A DNA stretch of 64,000 nucleotides, from NCBI GenBank assembly GCA_963717595.1, contig CAVQWH010000001.1, positions 310,001-374,000 on the forward strand, in the 5' to 3' direction. Positions 9,674-18,891 of the stretch are shown one piece after another; position 1 is the first letter of the stretch, and the number at the start of each line of letters is the position of its first letter. The translations under genes and the position numbers were made by a program. Origin of the DNA: CAVQWH01 sp963717595. Lineage in GTDB: Bacteria > Patescibacteriota > Saccharimonadia > Saccharimonadales > Saccharimonadaceae. Under the pieces are notes generated by a model that saw only the letters and a list, made by a program, of their open reading frames with translations, ran no database searches and was not told where the DNA came from.

Positions 9674-11038
9674 TTAAACATACAATTCCTCCCGAATATT
9701 GGCTACATGTTCACGAACTACAAAATCAAGCTTGATGGCTTTTTCGATTTTCTCCACTGAGTGAATAGCCGTTGTGTGGTCTTTGCGGCCTAGTTCCCGG
9801 GCGATTTTAGGAAAACTAAGGTGTAGCTCGCTTCTTAATAGGTACATAGCGATTTGCCGAGGCACGACAATGTCTTTATCACGTTTAGCACTTAAAATTT
9901 CCTCTTGGGGTATTTGGAAGTGGTTGGCTATTTTGCCAACGATTTGTTTAGCTGTTATGTGGTGTGGGCGAGTGTTTCGCACGTTGCCCAGCAAGTTTTC
10001 GGCAGTTTGAATATCCGGGCTGATCCCACGCATTTCACAAAAGGCTAAAAGTTGGTTTAAAACACCCTCTAGCTCGCGAATGTTGGTTTTTATATTCTTT
10101 GCCAAAAATTCTGCTGTTTCGCGTGGCAGATGAATGCCAGAAAACATAGCTTTTGTTTCTAAAATTGCACAGCGGGTTTCAAAGTCTGGCATTTGGATAT
10201 CGATTGCCATTCCCCATTCAAACCGGCTTCTTAGCCTGGTTGTTAGGGTAGGGATGCTTTTCGGTGGCTTATCAGAGCTAATGATAATCTGTTTATTAGC
10301 TTGGTGAAGGGCGTTAAAGGTATGGAAAAACTCATCTTGAGTTTTTTCTTTGCCGGCTATGAACTGAATATCATCTACTATCAGAACGTCTATATTACGG
10401 TAGCGATCAGAAAAACCGCCCTTTTTAGTAAGCACATGGTCTAAAAAGTCATTAACAAAGGCTTCAGTATTTACATATAAAACTTTGGAATTAGGGCGGG
10501 CTTTTATAATCTCATTTCCTACAGCTTGGATTAAGTGGGTTTTACCTAGCCCCACGCCGCCATAAATAAATACAGGGTTATATTTCTTACCGGGCTGATG
10601 TACGACCGATTGGCAAGCCGCGTAAGCTAAATCGTTGCTGGAGCCAACCACAAATGAATCTAGGGTGTAGCGCGGGTTGAGCCCGTGTTTAGGGCCATTG
10701 CTGGTTTTAATAGAAGGCCTGTGGGAGCTTTTTACAGAAGGGGCTTTTACGTCACTGATGCTGCGGGAGCTAGGGCTTCTGCCGGCCGTTTTGTTAGAAC
10801 CAATAACATAGGTAATTGAATCGGCCTCAACGCCATTCTTTTTTAATATCTGTTTAATTTGCTTATTAAACTTAACTTCAAATTGTTGTTTTGCAAAAAC
10901 ATTAGGGACTGAAATCACTACTTTTCCTTCGGGCGAGCTTTCAACCAGTTCAGTTTTTGTAAACCAAGTCAGGAATGCAGCATGCGAAACTGATAGCTCA
11001 ATTTCACCTAAAACGGTTTTCCATAGCGAACTGTCCAC
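9674..11038 (-). CDS. dnaA: Chromosomal replication initiator DnaA
   Basis: DnaA is the AAA+ initiator that binds DnaA boxes and melts the origin. Domain I (LWKTVLGEIELSVSHAAFLTWF) starts the protein. A Ser/Lys-rich linker follows, then the AAA+ core with GGVGLGKTH (about residues 160-168) and the sensor region, and a C-terminal domain IV with GRKDHTTAIHSVEKIEK that reads the DnaA box. I placed the start at the GTG at 11038, giving 454 aa, because AAAGGAG lies 5 nt before it and domain I begins right there. A longer in-frame extension to 11143 encodes a Trp/Cys-rich stretch unlike any DnaA. Non-coding DNA flanks it on both sides, with DnaA-like boxes in each gap. Confidence 0.96.
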   Translation of the reverse strand: MDSSLWKTVLGEIELSVSHAAFLTWFTKTELVESSPEGKVVISVPNVFAKQQFEVKFNKQIKQILKKNGVEADSITYVIGSNKTAGRSPSSRSISDVKAPSVKSSHRPSIKTSNGPKHGLNPRYTLDSFVVGSSNDLAYAACQSVVHQPGKKYNPVFIYGGVGLGKTHLIQAVGNEIIKARPNSKVLYVNTEAFVNDFLDHVLTKKGGFSDRYRNIDVLIVDDIQFIAGKEKTQDEFFHTFNALHQANKQIIISSDKPPKSIPTLTTRLRSRFEWGMAIDIQMPDFETRCAILETKAMFSGIHLPRETAEFLAKNIKTNIRELEGVLNQLLAFCEMRGISPDIQTAENLLGNVRNTRPHHITAKQIVGKIANHFQIPQEEILSAKRDKDIVVPRQIAMYLLRSELHLSFPKIARELGRKDHTTAIHSVEKIEKAIKLDFVVREHVANIREELYV

Positions 11039-11236
11039 TATAACTCCTTTACCCCTTTTGTTTTCACATAAATCTCTGTACCAACTATAACGTAAAATAT
11101 TAGTTTTCCACAACCACCAGCACTTTACGAACAAAACCTGCAACTAGAGGTAAAGATTTCCACAGTTTACACGCACCTCTGTAAAAGTGTGGAGAACTAC
11201 TTGTCTAAAGTGGAAAAGTTTGTAATACTATCACTT
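11039..11236. other. Divergent dnaA/rpmH intergenic region with additional DnaA-like boxes
   Basis: This gap holds the divergent promoters of dnaA and rpmH. Box-like sites are TTTTCCACA at 11105-11113 and TGTGGAGAA at 11189-11197, each one mismatch from consensus, plus a weaker ATTTCCACA near 11157. In many bacteria the rpmH-dnaA gap is part of a bipartite origin or binds DnaA for autoregulation. No gene is visible inside it. Confidence 0.45.
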
Positions 11237-11374
11237 ATGCCTAAAAGAACTTATCAACCAAAAACCAGACGACGTGCCCGTAAACACGGGTTTCGCGCAC
11301 GCATGGCTTCTAAGTCGGGACAACAGGTTTTAAAGAGTCGACGCCTAAAAAGACGCAAAAAAATCACTAGCTAA
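11237..11374 (+). CDS. rpmH: 50S ribosomal protein L34
   Basis: The 45-aa product starts MPKRTYQPKTRRRARKHGF and ends with a run of Arg and Lys, which is diagnostic for L34, a small basic protein of the large ribosomal subunit. The ATG at 11237 gives the canonical start; an in-frame start 16 codons upstream would add a non-conserved leader. It is divergent from dnaA and heads the rpmH-rnpA-yidC-jag cluster found beside most bacterial origins. Confidence 0.97.
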   Translation: MPKRTYQPKTRRRARKHGFRARMASKSGQQVLKSRRLKRRKKITS

Positions 11375-11400
11375 TTCTGTGGTAAACACTCAAGCTGTGG

Positions 11401-11413
11401 CATACTGGATTAT
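11401..11413 (+). promoter_or_regulatory. Extended -10 immediately before rnpA
   Basis: TGG-CATACT (hexamer 11401-11406) is followed by 7 nt and then the rnpA ATG. No Shine-Dalgarno is present. A transcript from this site would start at or next to the ATG. Confidence 0.4.
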
Positions 11414-11761
11414 ATGTTAAGCCACCGCTATCGATTTCATGGACATCGTAGCTTGCATTATGTGTATCAACATGGCAAACGGCACCAAACCAAAACCTTA
11501 ACTCTGCGCTATGTTAAAAATAGCCGCCGGGTTCATTCAAGATACGCCGTTATAATCAGTAAAAAAGTCTTAAAGTCAGCCGTTAAACGCAATCGTTTGC
11601 GCCGCAGAATCTATGAAATTATTCGCAAACACCAAGACTCTTTACCTCAAGCTTACGACATAGCCATATCAGTATTTAGCGCAGACCTGCTAGAAATGCC
11701 ACACGCTGAGTTAACCCAGCAAATAGAAAAACTTTTCAAAGAAAGCGGCTTGGTGAAATAA
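11414..11761 (+). CDS. rnpA: Ribonuclease P protein component
   Basis: RnpA is the protein cofactor of RNase P, which matures tRNA 5' ends. The 115-aa product has the family's central VKRNRLRRRIYEIIR (RNR) motif at about residues 55-70, an early RFHGHRSLHYVYQHGKR strand that replaces the usual F-x-x-V-x-x-x-G motif, and a typical C-terminal helix. It follows rpmH by 39 nt. The start lacks a Shine-Dalgarno and lies 7 nt after a -10-like CATACT. Confidence 0.95.
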   Translation: MLSHRYRFHGHRSLHYVYQHGKRHQTKTLTLRYVKNSRRVHSRYAVIISKKVLKSAVKRNRLRRRIYEIIRKHQDSLPQAYDIAISVFSADLLEMPHAELTQQIEKLFKESGLVK

Positions 11762-11814
11762 AGGCCCAGACCTGTGTTATGCTAGTAATAAATACAGGGA
11801 GAAGCGAGCGTTAA

Positions 11815-12753
11815 ATGAATATATTTGAAATTTTAATAATGCAGCCGATTTTTAATATCTTGATCGGTATTTATGCAATTTTGCCAGGTCACGATTTTGG
11901 AATCAGCCTGATAATCTTTACGATTTTGGTTCGCCTGGCAATGTGGCCGCTGGTTAAAAAGCAGCTGCACCAAACTAAGCTAATGCGCCAGGTTCAGCCC
12001 GAGCTTAAGAAAATCAAAGCTCGCACCAAAGGCAATAAACAGCTTGAAACCAAGCTGATGATGGAACTTTACCGCGAGAAGGGCGTAAAACCTTTCAGTT
12101 CAATCGGTCTACTTATTTTGCAGCTGCCGATTTTCATCGCCTTGTTCCAGGTAATCCGCATCATTACCGAACACCGCGGCCAGATTCACGATTTTACCTA
12201 TAGTTTCATAGCTTCGCTTCAGCCGATCAAAGACGTAATAGCCAACCCCCACAACTTTAACGAAAAGCTGTTTGGTATCATAAATCTTACTCAGCCGGGC
12301 ATCGGTGTTAAGGGCATCTATATACCAGCGATTATCTTGGCTCTAGTTGCGGCAGTTTTCCAATTCATTCAATCACGCCAACTAGCGCCAAAACCCGACT
12401 CTAACAAACGCCTGCGCGATATACTTAAGGCTTCTGCCACCGGTAGCGGCCAGGTTGACCAAAGCGAAATTAGCGCGATTATGAGCAACCGCATGGCGCT
12501 CTTTATGCCGGTAATGCTGCTTTTCATTGCAGTTTACCTTCCTAGCGCCCTAGTACTTTATTACGCGGTTTCCAGCATAGTTGCCGTTATCCAGCAGCGC
12601 GCCGTCTTGTCGCAAGACGCAGAAGAACTCGTAAGTTTAGCCGACAAAAAGTCTCCTGGCACCAGCAAGCGCGAATCGGCCGCGCAAGAAGCCCAGGTGG
12701 TAACACAACCAAAAACCTCCAAACCAAAGCGTAAAAAACGCAAAAGGAGGTAA
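11815..12753 (+). CDS. yidC: Membrane protein insertase YidC/Oxa1
   Basis: YidC inserts and folds inner-membrane proteins, alone or with SecYEG. The 312-aa product is the short Gram-positive/CPR-type form without the large periplasmic domain. It has LIIFTILVRLAMWPLVKKQ, with the conserved groove arginine, then the cytoplasmic coiled hairpin (MRQVQPELKKIKARTKGNK), further membrane segments near residues 95-115, 165-185 and 225-265, and a basic C-terminal tail (KPKRKKRKRR) that probably contacts the ribosome. A GGGAGAAG-like run precedes the start. The jag gene follows after 2 nt, so the two should be co-translated. Confidence 0.93.
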   Translation: MNIFEILIMQPIFNILIGIYAILPGHDFGISLIIFTILVRLAMWPLVKKQLHQTKLMRQVQPELKKIKARTKGNKQLETKLMMELYREKGVKPFSSIGLLILQLPIFIALFQVIRIITEHRGQIHDFTYSFIASLQPIKDVIANPHNFNEKLFGIINLTQPGIGVKGIYIPAIILALVAAVFQFIQSRQLAPKPDSNKRLRDILKASATGSGQVDQSEISAIMSNRMALFMPVMLLFIAVYLPSALVLYYAVSSIVAVIQQRAVLSQDAEELVSLADKKSPGTSKRESAAQEAQVVTQPKTSKPKRKKRKRR

Positions 12754-12755
12754 TT

Positions 12756-13238
12756 ATGAATCAAGAAGAATCAATCAGGTTTGCTAAAAAATATTTAGAA
12801 GACCTGTTATCATTTTTTGGCTTGAATATTGATGTCGGCGCCAGCCAGGATGAAGAGGTTATTAAGCTTAATGTACCTTCCACTAGAATGAACGGCTTTT
12901 TAATCGGCCAGCGCGGCGAAACATTGCGCAGTCTGCAGTTTTTGGTTTCTACCACTCTAAAAAACCGCGAAGCAGAAATTAGCCGTGTAAATATCGACAT
13001 AGCAAATTACAAACAACAAAGAGCCGACAGGCTAACTAAGCGCGTGCAAGAATGGGCTCAGGAAGCTATAGACAACGGCCAAGACAAAGTTCTTGGTTCC
13101 ATGAACGCAGCCGACCGCCGCGTTGTGCACAAGGCAATTACGGAATACAACCAGCTAGAGACAGTGTCTGAAGGTGAAGGCCGCGACAGACACGTAGTGA
13201 TTAAGGTCAAAAAAACTGAAGACGGCGCCGACGAATAA
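12756..13238 (+). CDS. jag: Jag/KhpB-like RNA-binding protein (KH and R3H domains)
   Basis: Jag (KhpB, EloR) binds RNA and influences cell-envelope synthesis. The 160-aa product has a KH domain around residues 25-80 with the loop LIGQRGETLRSLQFLV, and an R3H domain at about 90-155 with NAADRRVVHKAITEY (the R-x3-H signature). The N-terminal Jag domain found in longer homologues is missing, as is common in compact genomes. A perfect Shine-Dalgarno AAAGGAGG at 12743-12750, inside the end of yidC, sets the ATG. Confidence 0.92.
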   Translation: MNQEESIRFAKKYLEDLLSFFGLNIDVGASQDEEVIKLNVPSTRMNGFLIGQRGETLRSLQFLVSTTLKNREAEISRVNIDIANYKQQRADRLTKRVQEWAQEAIDNGQDKVLGSMNAADRRVVHKAITEYNQLETVSEGEGRDRHVVIKVKKTEDGADE

Positions 13239-13245
13239 TTAAACC

Positions 13246-14748
13246 ATGCCCAAAAAGCACACAGCTTCCAAAAAACCGCTTTTTTTAAGAGTAATATCTC
13301 ACAAGTATTTCTTTTGGGGAATAGTGGCCTTATTTATTTTACAGGGACTTTGGATAGCGCTTTCGGCATATTACCCAATGCTATTCGACGAACAATACCA
13401 TGTTAACGTCATAGCCATTTATTCCCACCAGCTAACGCCTTTTATAGCCCATCAGCCTCCGGAGGCTGGGTTATATGGCGATATTACGCGCAACAGCTCA
13501 TATCTCTTCCAGTATCTGATGAGCTTTCCATACCGTTTTACTAGCCTGTTCACAGATAGCCTAACGGCCCACATAATCGTTTTGCGCATTATTTGCGTCT
13601 TATTTTGGGCTGGGGGCATAGTTGTATTTAACAAACTTCTGCGCCTAGCTAAAGTTTCTGCCAGCATTCGCCACATAATAATCCTAATTTTCACCCTGAT
13701 TCCTTTGGTTCCATTTACCGCTGCTAACGTAAATTACGACAGCCTGGTGTTTTTGCTTTTCCCAACCATGCTTTACATGGCGCTGAAAGGCTTGCAAAAA
13801 GGCAAGCGGCAAATCTTATGGATGGTTGGCGCGTTAACCACCGGGGCTTTTGCGTGTCTGGTTAAGTTTAGTGTTTTGCCAATTTTGCTGGCTGTGGCGG
13901 TTTTTATAGCCATAGGATTATATCGCCAGTATCGCGGGCAAATTGTGCCTAAATTATGGAAACAGCTAAAGTCTGCACCAATATGGTTGAGCACAGTTGT
14001 GTTTGCGTTTGCCTTTTTGGCAGCTGGTTTGTTTGTTGAACGTTATGGTGTAAACCTGGCGCTTTATCACCGCTTAGAGCCGGCTTGTCGCCAGCTTCAC
14101 CCCAAAAAACAATGCGCTCAATATACTGTAATAAACCGTGACTACGAATGGAAAAAGCGATTCCAAGAAAACCCGCATCCGCTTTTAAGCCCGCCAATTT
14201 ACACAGTTGGTTATTTCATTCCCCATACCTTTAACGATTTCTTTGTAACAGCAGCTTATACTGGCGGCAAAGTAGCCTTGTATCAGCCGATTGGCAAGCT
14301 AGAGGGCAGTGGCGGCAACGCTTTTTTGAGATTTACTAGCTGGGCAATATTTATCGTTAGCTTCATATTAGTCGTTGCTACTTGGCGGCGGGTTAAATAC
14401 AGACAGCTACGCTACTTATTTTTAGTGGTAGGCCTAACTTATGTTGTCGCTCTTTGGATTAAAATCTACAGTTCATATTTAGAACTAGGTACGCCAGTGG
14501 CTGCCCAAGGTAGGTATATGATTCCCTTGCTAATACCTATTTTTACTATAGTCGCGCTGGCAATTAACCAGGTAGTCCATCGCGTTAAAATCAAAATCAC
14601 CCTTTGTGTCCTAGCTTTACTGGTGCTAACCCAAGGCGGCGGTGTAATGACATATATCGTTTACAGCAAGCCTAGCTGGTATTGGCACAACCAAACAGTT
14701 ATAAAAATCAATCAAAACACCCGCCAGTTTTTAAAGCACTTTATTTAG
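13246..14748 (+). CDS. GT-C-like polytopic membrane protein (PMT/DUF2142-type), paralogue of 25927-27387
   Basis: This 500-aa protein has about ten to eleven membrane helices. After the first helix comes an extracytoplasmic loop with PMLFDEQYHVNVIAIYS, where the acidic pair fits the catalytic D/E of GT-C glycosyltransferases. A later NVNYDSLVFLLFP resembles the YD motif of the DUF2142/PMT families. Enzymes of this fold use polyprenyl-linked sugars and work outside the cytoplasmic membrane, so a role in decorating glycans or proteins is likely; the substrate cannot be read. It shares order and motifs with the protein at 25927-27387. It starts 7 nt after jag and its end overlaps the convergent glycosyltransferase by 8 nt. 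Confidence 0.7.
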   Translation: MPKKHTASKKPLFLRVISHKYFFWGIVALFILQGLWIALSAYYPMLFDEQYHVNVIAIYSHQLTPFIAHQPPEAGLYGDITRNSSYLFQYLMSFPYRFTSLFTDSLTAHIIVLRIICVLFWAGGIVVFNKLLRLAKVSASIRHIIILIFTLIPLVPFTAANVNYDSLVFLLFPTMLYMALKGLQKGKRQILWMVGALTTGAFACLVKFSVLPILLAVAVFIAIGLYRQYRGQIVPKLWKQLKSAPIWLSTVVFAFAFLAAGLFVERYGVNLALYHRLEPACRQLHPKKQCAQYTVINRDYEWKKRFQENPHPLLSPPIYTVGYFIPHTFNDFFVTAAYTGGKVALYQPIGKLEGSGGNAFLRFTSWAIFIVSFILVVATWRRVKYRQLRYLFLVVGLTYVVALWIKIYSSYLELGTPVAAQGRYMIPLLIPIFTIVALAINQVVHRVKIKITLCVLALLVLTQGGGVMTYIVYSKPSWYWHNQTVIKINQNTRQFLKHFI

Positions 14749-15832
14749 ATCTTAAAGCCTTCAGGTAGACATCGTGGGTTTGTTTTGCCATTCTGTCCCA
14801 AGAATATTTCTTAACCTGGCTAAATCCTTTTTTAATTAGTTCTTGACGCAATTTACTATCACCTAAAACCTTCTCAATAACCTCGGCCATCTCTTTCTCG
14901 CTAGTTGGGTCAAAATAGGCTGCGGCATTCTCATAAATCTCTGGCAGGCAGGTGGCGTTAGAGCTGATAACCGGTGCTCCATGGGCCATAGCCTCTAGCC
15001 CTGGCAGACCGAACCCTTCCATTAATGAGGGGAAAACATAGGCGGAGCAGTTCTTATAAAGCCAGGCTAGCTCTTCATCCGAAACAAAACCAGTAAAGTT
15101 AATATTCTTATATTGGTTCTTTTTTACCCACTTTTCTGTCATTTGGGTTGGTTTGTTTTTTAAACCGACCAATACTAAGCCTAGGTTCGGATTAGATTTT
15201 AAGAGAAGCTGATGTGCTTTAACAAGGCGCCTAATGTTTTTGTAGTCGCTTTGCCAGCCAACATACAGCAAAAAATTCTTAAAGCCAGTTTCAAACGGCT
15301 TAGTTTTTGACGTAGTAATTTCTGAAGCCTCATAAGTAACGGTAACTTTGTTTCTGGGTATTTTAGTAAATTTAACATATTCATCCTTAGTAAATTTACT
15401 TGGCGTGATGACGTGTATAGAACTGTGCCCAGCAACGAAGAAAACTAATTTGGCTGCAACTTGTTTAAGATGAAATATCAACCAGTTTTTATCGGAGTTA
15501 TAGGTCTTTAGAAGACTAATGTCGTGCACGGTGGTTACGTGGCGCTTAAAGTAGAGTATTGGCTGTTGAAACATACAAAAGTGTACAAGATCAGCTTTTA
15601 GTCGATATAGCTGCCAAGCAAAGCCCAGCTGTTCTCCAAAACCATACTTATCATAATTGCTAAATTTAATGCTAAAGTTTTTTGCTTTTGGTTTCCAATA
15701 ATCCTTGTCTTTTTCCGGCACCAAAACCACATATTCATTTTCTCTATCTATTTCCTGCAAGTGGGTGAGCAGGCGCTCCACGTATCGTCCGGTGGAAGAA
15801 TTAATAATTCTCGCGTCTATAACTATTCTCAT
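14741..15832 (-). CDS. Glycosyltransferase family 4 (GT-B fold)
   Basis: The 363-aa product is a retaining GT4 enzyme that transfers a sugar from a nucleotide donor. The N-terminal acceptor half begins MRIVIDARIINSSTGRYVE. The C-terminal donor-binding half has YVGWQSDYKNIRRLVKAH, FTGFVSDEELAWLYKNC and the diagnostic PSLMEGFGLPGLEAMAHG, whose first Glu contacts the donor. No membrane segment is seen, so it works at the cytoplasmic face. It ends 2 nt upstream of the next minus-strand gene and probably forms a two-gene unit with the GT2 enzyme. Donor and acceptor are unknown. Confidence 0.88.
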   Translation of the reverse strand: MRIVIDARIINSSTGRYVERLLTHLQEIDRENEYVVLVPEKDKDYWKPKAKNFSIKFSNYDKYGFGEQLGFAWQLYRLKADLVHFCMFQQPILYFKRHVTTVHDISLLKTYNSDKNWLIFHLKQVAAKLVFFVAGHSSIHVITPSKFTKDEYVKFTKIPRNKVTVTYEASEITTSKTKPFETGFKNFLLYVGWQSDYKNIRRLVKAHQLLLKSNPNLGLVLVGLKNKPTQMTEKWVKKNQYKNINFTGFVSDEELAWLYKNCSAYVFPSLMEGFGLPGLEAMAHGAPVISSNATCLPEIYENAAAYFDPTSEKEMAEVIEKVLGDSKLRQELIKKGFSQVKKYSWDRMAKQTHDVYLKALRSK

Positions 15833-15834
15833 CG

Positions 15835-16854
15835 CTACTTGTCTCCTATAAAAAGGCTGCGCAGTTTTCTCAAACCCGGCTGCACTGGCGGTAAATCAGG
15901 CCAAATAATGTCAGCAATATATTTTGTGCTCACCTTACGCCGCCTCTGTATTTTCCAGCGTTCTAGCATTCCGTGGGTAAAAAATAGTCCTACAGACATA
16001 AGCCAACCTTTTAAGGCTGGCACAAAAGCTCCGTGTCTTAAAGAAGCGTTGCCGATAAACATTACGTAAGCCAGCCAAAATCTCACGCCAATTTTAAAAA
16101 GCAACCCCGTGGGCACGTTTTTAATGTAGAGAAGCGGCAGGTTCTTTATAGTTTGGTAAACTCCAAAGCCAGATATTTTATTGCTTGTCGCGCCTTGTTC
16201 GTGATAGGCGATAGCTTTAGGGTTGTAGTAAACTTTCCAACCATAAAGCTGCGCAAAACTCACATCCACATCTTCATAGTAGGCAAAAAACCTTTGGTCA
16301 AAATCGCCGATTTCTCTCAAAGCGGCAGAGCGATAAAGCGTAGCGCCGCCACTGGCACCAAATACATAGCCGGCTTCAGGCGCTTTGTCGGCAGTTTCAT
16401 CTCTGCCGCGCGGATAAGGCAAGCCCCACACCGAGTACCAATCACCAGTACTATCAATCGTCTTTCCGTCTTCGTGCAGCAAAAGCCCGGTAGCAATGCC
16501 GGTTTTAGGCTGCTTTTTTAAAACGCCCGCCAGCTCTTTCAGCCAGTTTTTATCTGCCTTAGCGTCGTTATTAAACAGCGCCACTCCGTCAAAGTTTTTA
16601 GTCAGGGCATAACTTATGCCAATATCTACTCCGCCGGCAAAACCTAGATTATGGGGCAAGTAAATGGCATGTAGTTTATCTTTGCCAACTTTCTTCTGCT
16701 TCTTCTTTAAAAGCTCTTTAGATTCATCAACCGAGCCGTTATCTACCACCACTATTTGAAAGTCTTTATAAGTCTGGTTTAAAAGCGAGTCTACACAAGC
16801 AATTAACGAATCTGCTCCGTTCCAGTTGGGGATTACTATCGCAAGCCTGTTCAT
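15835..16854 (-). CDS. Glycosyltransferase family 2 (rhamnosyltransferase-like)
   Basis: The 339-aa product has a GT-A fold with VVVDNGSVDESKELL near residue 35-50, the metal-binding region LFNNDAKADKNWLKEL near 92-108, and FFAYYEDVDVSFAQLYGW near 185-205 with the catalytic acidic residues. This is the arrangement of WbbL/RfbF-type rhamnosyltransferases. The C terminus has two hydrophobic stretches that may hold it to the membrane. Given rmlABCD in the same locus, rhamnose is a reasonable donor, but this is inference. It diverges from the Wzm gene across only 34 nt, so both promoters lie in that gap. Confidence 0.85.
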   Translation of the reverse strand: MNRLAIVIPNWNGADSLIACVDSLLNQTYKDFQIVVVDNGSVDESKELLKKKQKKVGKDKLHAIYLPHNLGFAGGVDIGISYALTKNFDGVALFNNDAKADKNWLKELAGVLKKQPKTGIATGLLLHEDGKTIDSTGDWYSVWGLPYPRGRDETADKAPEAGYVFGASGGATLYRSAALREIGDFDQRFFAYYEDVDVSFAQLYGWKVYYNPKAIAYHEQGATSNKISGFGVYQTIKNLPLLYIKNVPTGLLFKIGVRFWLAYVMFIGNASLRHGAFVPALKGWLMSVGLFFTHGMLERWKIQRRRKVSTKYIADIIWPDLPPVQPGLRKLRSLFIGDK

Positions 16855-16888
16855 ATACTAAGCTCTATTCTATAATTAATCTGTACTT

Positions 16889-17701
16889 ATGAAAATCTCA
16901 AACATTGTGAGTCGGCGTAACCGCATATTGCTGCGTGAACTGATTGTGACCGATTTTAAGCTTCGCTACCAGGGCTCGGCCCTTGGTTATTTATGGTCGC
17001 TTTTAAAGCCGCTATTCCTTTTTGCTATTTTATATACTGTTTTTGGCCTGTTCCTGCGAATTGGCGGCGATGTACCGCACTTTCCAGTCTATCTGCTACT
17101 AGGAATAGTTTTATGGGGATTTTTCACAGAAGCTACCTTACAAGGCCTCTCGGCAATAGTCGACAGAGGCGACTTAATCCGTAAAATCAATTTCCCTAAA
17201 TATATAATCATCGTTTCAGCCACAGTTTCTGCACTCATCAATCTCGGCTTTAACCTTTTGGTCGTTTTCTTTTTTATGTGGATCAACGGCGTGGCTTTAA
17301 GCTGGAATGTGCTTTTACTGCCTTTACTGATAATCGAGCTATATATTTTAGCCCTAGCTCTAGCCTTTTTCTTATCTGCCTCATACGTCAAATTCCGCGA
17401 CATCGGCTATTTGTGGGAGGTGCTTTTGCAGGGTGCTTTTTACGCCACGCCGATTCTTTACCCCGTTTCTGTGGTGATTGGCATTAACGAGTTTGCTGCC
17501 AAGATTTTAATGCTAAACCCAATGGCGCAAATCATCCAAGATGCCCGCTACGTTTTAATAACACCGCAAACCACCACGACATACGAATTGTTTAAGGGCT
17601 ATTGGTATGCCTACATTCCTTTCATCATCGTTGGCGTAATCATCATTGCTGCCAGCATTTACTTTAGAAAGAGCTCGAAATACTTTGCGGAGAATGTGTA
17701 A
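16889..17701 (+). CDS. ABC-2 type polysaccharide exporter permease (Wzm-like)
   Basis: The 270-aa product has six membrane helices and the family signature near the N terminus (LLRELIVTDFKLRYQGSALGYLWSLLKPL). Wzm-type permeases pair with a Wzt ATPase to flip or export lipid-linked polysaccharide. The stop overlaps the ATG of the ATPase gene by one base (TAATG), so the two are translationally coupled. The following methyltransferase and glycosyltransferases are in the same unit, as in O-antigen and teichoic-acid export loci. Confidence 0.9.
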   Translation: MKISNIVSRRNRILLRELIVTDFKLRYQGSALGYLWSLLKPLFLFAILYTVFGLFLRIGGDVPHFPVYLLLGIVLWGFFTEATLQGLSAIVDRGDLIRKINFPKYIIIVSATVSALINLGFNLLVVFFFMWINGVALSWNVLLLPLLIIELYILALALAFFLSASYVKFRDIGYLWEVLLQGAFYATPILYPVSVVIGINEFAAKILMLNPMAQIIQDARYVLITPQTTTTYELFKGYWYAYIPFIIVGVIIIAASIYFRKSSKYFAENV

Positions 17702-18890
17702 TGAGCAAAAGTGAAGAACCGGCAATAATCGTTAAAAACCTCTCCAAGAGCTTTAAGATTCCTCTAAACAAAAACTCCGGCATCAAGCAGCTAATAGTTA
17801 ATTTTTACAAACGCCGTAAGGGCTATCGAGAGTTCAAGGCGCTAAACGATATTTCTTTTGAAGTTAAAAAAGGTGAATTTTTTGGCATTGTCGGTCGTAA
17901 TGGATCTGGTAAAAGCACTCTACTTAAAACGCTAGCAGGAGTATACGAGCCTGGAGAAGGTTTAGTTAGCGTTAACGGGAGCCTAACTCCGTTTATTGAG
18001 TTGGGAGTAGGTTTCAACCCAGAACTTACTGGTCGCGAAAATATTTTCTTAAATGGCGCGTTACTAGGCTTTGGCAAAAAAGAAATGGAAGCTATGTATG
18101 ATGACATTGTAGACTTTGCCGAGCTTCATGATTTTATGGAAGAACGTTTAAAGAACTACTCTTCTGGCATGCAGGTGCGTCTTGCATTTTCAATTGCCAT
18201 TCGTGTTAACTCAGACATACTGGTGCTTGACGAAGTTTTGGCGGTAGGCGACGAGGCATTTCAAAAAAAATGTATCGAATACTTTGTTTCTCTTAAAAAA
18301 GAAAAACAGACAGTGATTTTGGTAACCCACGACATGTCAAACGTTGAACGATTTTGCAATCGAGCCCTTGTTCTTAGTCAAGGGAACATCTTAGGGATAA
18401 TGACTCCTTCTAAAGCAAAAAAGACTTACGAGCAGCTAAACAGGAAAGAAGACAGTGCAAAAAAATCTCTTAAACTAGATAAAAGATGGGGGTCGGGCAA
18501 AGTCGTTTTTGACGAAGTGAAGTTGGGTAATGAAAATAAAAATCCCCAATACGAAACAGGCGGCTCTTTTAGCATTAAGTTGTCTTTCAAATCAAAGCTT
18601 AAAGAACAACCCATTTTAGTCGGCTTAGCCGTTGAGGATGAGTTAGGTATAAATCTTTCCGGCCCAATAGCAAAGGGTTGAGAATCAACAGTAGCGATAC
18701 GGTTACTTATAAAGTAAATAAGAACCCACTTACTCCAGGTAAATATAGCGTGCGCCTTTCGGTTTTTGACGAAGATATGTTAGAAGAGTACGATCACATT
18801 GAGAATGCCCTAACCTTCGAGGTTGTTGATAATCGCCCGCAACGTGTTTATGGAAAAGTTAACCTTTTTGGCAGCTGGGAGAGAAGCTAA
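17701..18890 (+). CDS. ABC exporter ATPase with C-terminal Wzt carbohydrate-binding domain; one frameshift
   Basis: The ATPase part has GRNGSGKS (residues 65-72), the signature region NYSSGMQVRLAFSIA and Walker B ILVLDEVLAVGD. The C-terminal extension is a Wzt-type beta-sandwich that, in O-antigen exporters, recognises the finished chain end. The reading frame closes at 18681, but the neighbouring frame to 18890 carries the rest of the same domain (SSDTVTYKVNKNPLTPGKY and onward). Adding one base at GGCCCAATAGC (18661-18671) restores the typical GPNS motif and a 396-aa protein. I treat this as a consensus error. The methyltransferase starts 2 nt after the corrected stop. Confidence 0.88.
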
Positions 18891-18891
18891 G

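Noticed and set aside
9388..9681. 97-codon open frame between dnaN and dnaA
   Set aside because: Low-complexity run of Tyr and Asn, no homology pattern, lies over DnaA-like boxes and overlaps both neighbouring genes.
18661..18681. UGA recoding (Gracilibacteria/SR1-type code) as explanation for the early stop in Wzt
   Set aside because: Reading through TGA stays in the wrong frame. Other genes end at TGA as normal stops and Trp is always TGG in the proteins examined.
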